Origin: JAZDEL01 sp043820655
GTDB taxonomy: Archaea > Iainarchaeota > Iainarchaeia > Iainarchaeales > JAZDEL01
Assembly: GCA_043820655.1 (NCBI GenBank)
Contig: JBDRDO010000028.1
Span: forward strand, 1-8,932
Reading direction: 5' to 3'
Length of the DNA stretch: 8,932 bases
Under the pieces are notes generated by a model, which worked only from the letters and a program-made list of their open reading frames with translations, was not told the DNA's origin and searched no databases. Shown here in pieces: positions 7,601 to 8,932 of this stretch. A program made the translations under genes and the position numbers. Positions within the stretch are counted from its first letter, which is position 1. The number at the start of each line of letters is the position of its first letter.

Positions 7601-7907
7601 TCTGTCCCCCGAATGCCAGGAGTATGCCATCGGGCCTCTCGCGCTTTATTATGCGTTCAACAAAATCAGGAGTAACGGGGAGAAAGTAAACCTTATCCGC
7701 GAAATTGCTGCCTGTCTGCACTGTTGCGATGTTTGGGTTGATGAGGACTGTTTTGATGCCCTCCTCGCGCAATGCCTTGATGGCCTGACTGCCGGAGTAG
7801 TCGAATTGGCGGCAATTATAGCATCAATAGAACCATAACTTGCTTTCGCCTGCCTGACCGATCTGCAGACCACCTGAACCCAATACAAGAACTTTTTTCG
7901 GTTTCAA
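4677..7907 (-). CDS. carB: Carbamoyl-phosphate synthase large chain, interrupted by a 39-nt BHB-type intron
   Basis: The synthase subunit makes carbamoyl phosphate from bicarbonate, two ATP and ammonia channelled from CarA, feeding pyrimidine and arginine synthesis. The proposed mRNA joins exon 1 (7907-7845, 21 codons) to exon 2 (7805-4677), giving 1063 residues, close to the usual 1050-1075. Exon 1 begins MKPKKVLVLGSGGLQIGQ; the junction restores GQAGE-FDYSG. In spliced numbering: GGQTALN 87-93; first ATP-grasp with RAAFALGGKGSG 165-176, HTGESI 237-242 and VNARLSRSSALASK 293-306; oligomerisation linker about 400-550; second half opening with GSGAYSIGSSVEFDW 556-570; second ATP-grasp with VRPSYVLSGSAM 704-715, HSGDATMVLPPQ 778-789 and ELNLRASRSF 831-840; a C-terminal MGS-like allosteric domain about 931-1063. 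The TTG start is 1 nt after the carA stop with a strong Shine-Dalgarno; no ATG or GTG is available in frame there. Without splicing, translation ends at TGA 7826-7824. Confidence 0.95.
7806..7844 (-). other. Predicted archaeal protein-coding intron (BHB motif) in carB
   Basis: A 39-nt insert splits the invariant CarB motif between GQAGE and FDYSG. Its frame reads SKLWFY and then TGA (7826-7824). The ends form a BHB structure on the - strand: central helix GGCG (7850-7847) with CGCC (7811-7808); 5' bulge AAA (7846-7844); 3' bulge AAT (7807-7805); inner helix GCAA (7843-7840) with TTGC (7815-7812), then a bulged G7839 and TTAT (7838-7835) with ATAA (7819-7816), closed by a loop that contains the TGA. 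Cutting each bulge after its second nucleotide, as the archaeal tRNA-splicing endonuclease does, gives GGC GAA | TTC GAC in frame. The outer exon-exon helix is weak (A7851-T7804, possibly GTC 7858-7856 with GAC 7802-7800), so this is a relaxed BHB. Shared A residues mean the same product results from boundaries slid by up to 2 nt; the BHB geometry selects 7844-7806. Confidence 0.88.
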
Positions 7908-7908
7908 T

Positions 7909-8932
7909 TCAGTTACTCACCTCCTTTAAAAATTCATCAAATAAGAAAGCGGTATCAACAGGCCCGGGTGTTGCCTCGGGGTGGAACTGCACCGACATGA
8001 ATGGTTTTGTTTTGTGGCGAATGCCTTCATTTGTTCCGTCATTCAGGTTTGTGAACCACGGTTCCCAGCCAGTAGGGAGGGTTTTTTCATTAACAGCGAA
8101 ACCGTGGTTTTGCGAGGTTATGTAGCATCTTTTTGTTCCCGCAAGAAGCGCGGGCTGGTTCTGTGAGCGATGCCCGTATTTCATTTTGTAGGTGTCCGCG
8201 CCTGCAGCCAGTGCAAGCAATTGATTGCCAAGGCAGATACCGAATGTCGGGGTTTCCTTTTCAAGCGCGGTGCGCACATTTTTTATTGCAGGGGCAAGCA
8301 TCTTCGGGTCACCGGGGCCGTTTGAAAGTATAAGCGCGTCAAATTCAAGTGAATTAAAATCATAATCCCATGGAAGGCGCGTAACCTTAAGCCCGCGCGT
8401 GAGAAGCATGCGAAGGATGTTGTTTTTCACCCCGCAGTCAAGCACCGCAATATGCGCCGCGCTTCGCTTAGCGCTTTCATAAACCACGGGCTCCTTTATG
8501 CATACCGAATCAACAAGGTTTGTTTTGTTGGGGTCGTGGAAATTTATGCCGTGTTCACTCTCCACATCATCAATTTCAATCCTCCCGAGCATTGTTCCTC
8601 TTTCACGCAAACGCTTTGTTAAAGCACGGGTGTCAATGCCCGTTATTGCGGGAACCTTGTGCTGTGAAAGCCAGTCTCCGAGGCTGCGCTCCGCAGCATG
8701 GTGTGAAAACGCGCCTGAATAATCGGAAACAATTACTCCAGAAGCCTGCACGCGCTCGGATTCAAAATTGTTTATGAAGAATTTTTTGTTTAATTTGTAA
8801 ACAGGGAAGCCCTCCCCGCCCTTTTCGGCGAGCTGCATGCTGAACCCGCCGTGCGTTTCCGCACGCACGCCGTAATTCCCAATTAATGGATAGCTGAAAA
8901 CCAGAATCTGCCCGCTGTATGAAGGGTCGCTG
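7909..8932 (-). CDS. carA: Carbamoyl-phosphate synthase small chain (glutaminase), 5' end outside window
   Basis: The glutamine amidotransferase subunit hydrolyses glutamine and passes ammonia to CarB. About 340 C-terminal residues are visible; the frame stays open to the window edge, beginning SDPSYSGQILVFSYPLIGNYG, part of the conserved N-terminal CarA domain. Internal blocks include ITGIDTRALTKRLRERG, LDCGVKNNILR and LSNGPGDP. The class I glutaminase triad is present: Cys in FGICLGNQ (codon 8235-8233), His in QFHPEATPGP (codon 7983-7981) and Glu two residues later. KYGHRSQNQPA replaces the commoner KFGHRGANHP. Between IGNYGV and FESERVQ there is a loop of about 33 residues, longer than the handful seen in typical bacterial CarA. 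The stop TGA (7911-7909) is 1 nt before the carB start, so the two are co-transcribed and probably translationally coupled. The promoter is off the window. Confidence 0.96.
   Translation of the reverse strand, partial: SDPSYSGQILVFSYPLIGNYGVRAETHGGFSMQLAEKGGEGFPVYKLNKKFFINNFESERVQASGVIVSDYSGAFSHHAAERSLGDWLSQHKVPAITGIDTRALTKRLRERGTMLGRIEIDDVESEHGINFHDPNKTNLVDSVCIKEPVVYESAKRSAAHIAVLDCGVKNNILRMLLTRGLKVTRLPWDYDFNSLEFDALILSNGPGDPKMLAPAIKNVRTALEKETPTFGICLGNQLLALAAGADTYKMKYGHRSQNQPALLAGTKRCYITSQNHGFAVNEKTLPTGWEPWFTNLNDGTNEGIRHKTKPFMSVQFHPEATPGPVDTAFLFDEFLKEVSN
7917..7924 (-). promoter_or_regulatory. Strong Shine-Dalgarno of carB
   Basis: GGAGGTGA, complementary to the archaeal 16S 3' end, lies within the last carA codons with 9 nt to the TTG at 7907-7905. 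It settles the carB start at TTG and points to translation of exon 1 independently of splicing. Confidence 0.8.

Noticed and set aside
7039..7689. 216-codon + strand open frame opposite carB
   Set aside because: An antisense shadow of the conserved first ATP-grasp domain, with low-complexity Ser/Arg/Phe composition.
7824..7826. In-frame TGA in carB as a selenocysteine or recoded codon
   Set aside because: Readthrough would insert 13 unrelated residues into an invariant nucleotide-binding motif, whereas removal of the 39 nt restores the motif exactly; no SECIS-like element was noticed.
7806..7846. Translational bypassing (ribosome hopping) over the 39 nt instead of splicing
   Set aside because: Known bypassing uses matching take-off and landing codons; here they would be GAA and CAA. 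The BHB geometry explains the exact boundaries better.
4677..7907. carB as a decaying pseudogene with an insertion
   Set aside because: All other CarB motifs are intact over more than 1000 codons, the start region has a strong Shine-Dalgarno and intact coding, and the insert has splice-site structure.

Overview
The window is protein-dense archaeal DNA carrying the 3' part of an argS gene plus a PIN-domain gene on the + strand, and a carA-carB-leuS block plus a small hypothetical gene on the - strand. The lineage is most likely a euryarchaeal or DPANN-type archaeon. The pointers are an archaeal-style ArgRS C-terminus, an archaeal PIN family, a LeuRS with an archaeal C-terminal domain, A/T-rich TATA-like boxes instead of bacterial -35/-10 promoters, and above all an apparent bulge-helix-bulge (BHB) intron. 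The exact phylum cannot be read from the sequence alone.

Layout. Positions 1-1158 (+) hold the C-terminal 385 residues of arginyl-tRNA synthetase, whose 5' end lies outside the window. A PIN-domain ribonuclease gene (1161-1655, +) follows after 2 nt, apparently in the same transcription unit. It converges with, and overlaps by 11 nt, a 49-residue hypothetical gene (1645-1794, -) that has its own TATA-like box. Next on the - strand are leuS (1863-4580), carB (4677-7907) and the 3' part of carA (7909 to beyond 8932). Transcription runs carA -> carB -> leuS.

The main discovery is in carB. The long open frame starts 11 residues after the conserved motif that opens the protein. The missing N-terminus (21 codons from a TTG start with a strong Shine-Dalgarno) lies upstream in the same frame but is separated from the rest by a 39-nt insert (7806-7844) carrying an in-frame TGA. 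The insert ends fold into a BHB splice motif: a 4-bp GGCG/CGCC helix between two 3-nt bulges. Cutting both bulges after their second nucleotide restores exactly the invariant CarB sequence GQAGE|FDYSG. This indicates an archaeal protein-coding intron removed by the tRNA-splicing endonuclease, giving a full-length protein of 1063 residues. Protein-coding BHB introns are rare (cbf5 of Crenarchaeota is the classic case), and I know of none described in carB.

Functionally, carA and carB make carbamoyl phosphate for pyrimidine and arginine synthesis; argS and leuS charge tRNA-Arg and tRNA-Leu. LeuRS joins a bacterial-type catalytic and editing core to an archaeal tRNA-binding C-terminal domain. 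No CRISPR array, insertion sequence, tRNA or rRNA gene was seen, and no intergenic stretch exceeds about 100 bases.
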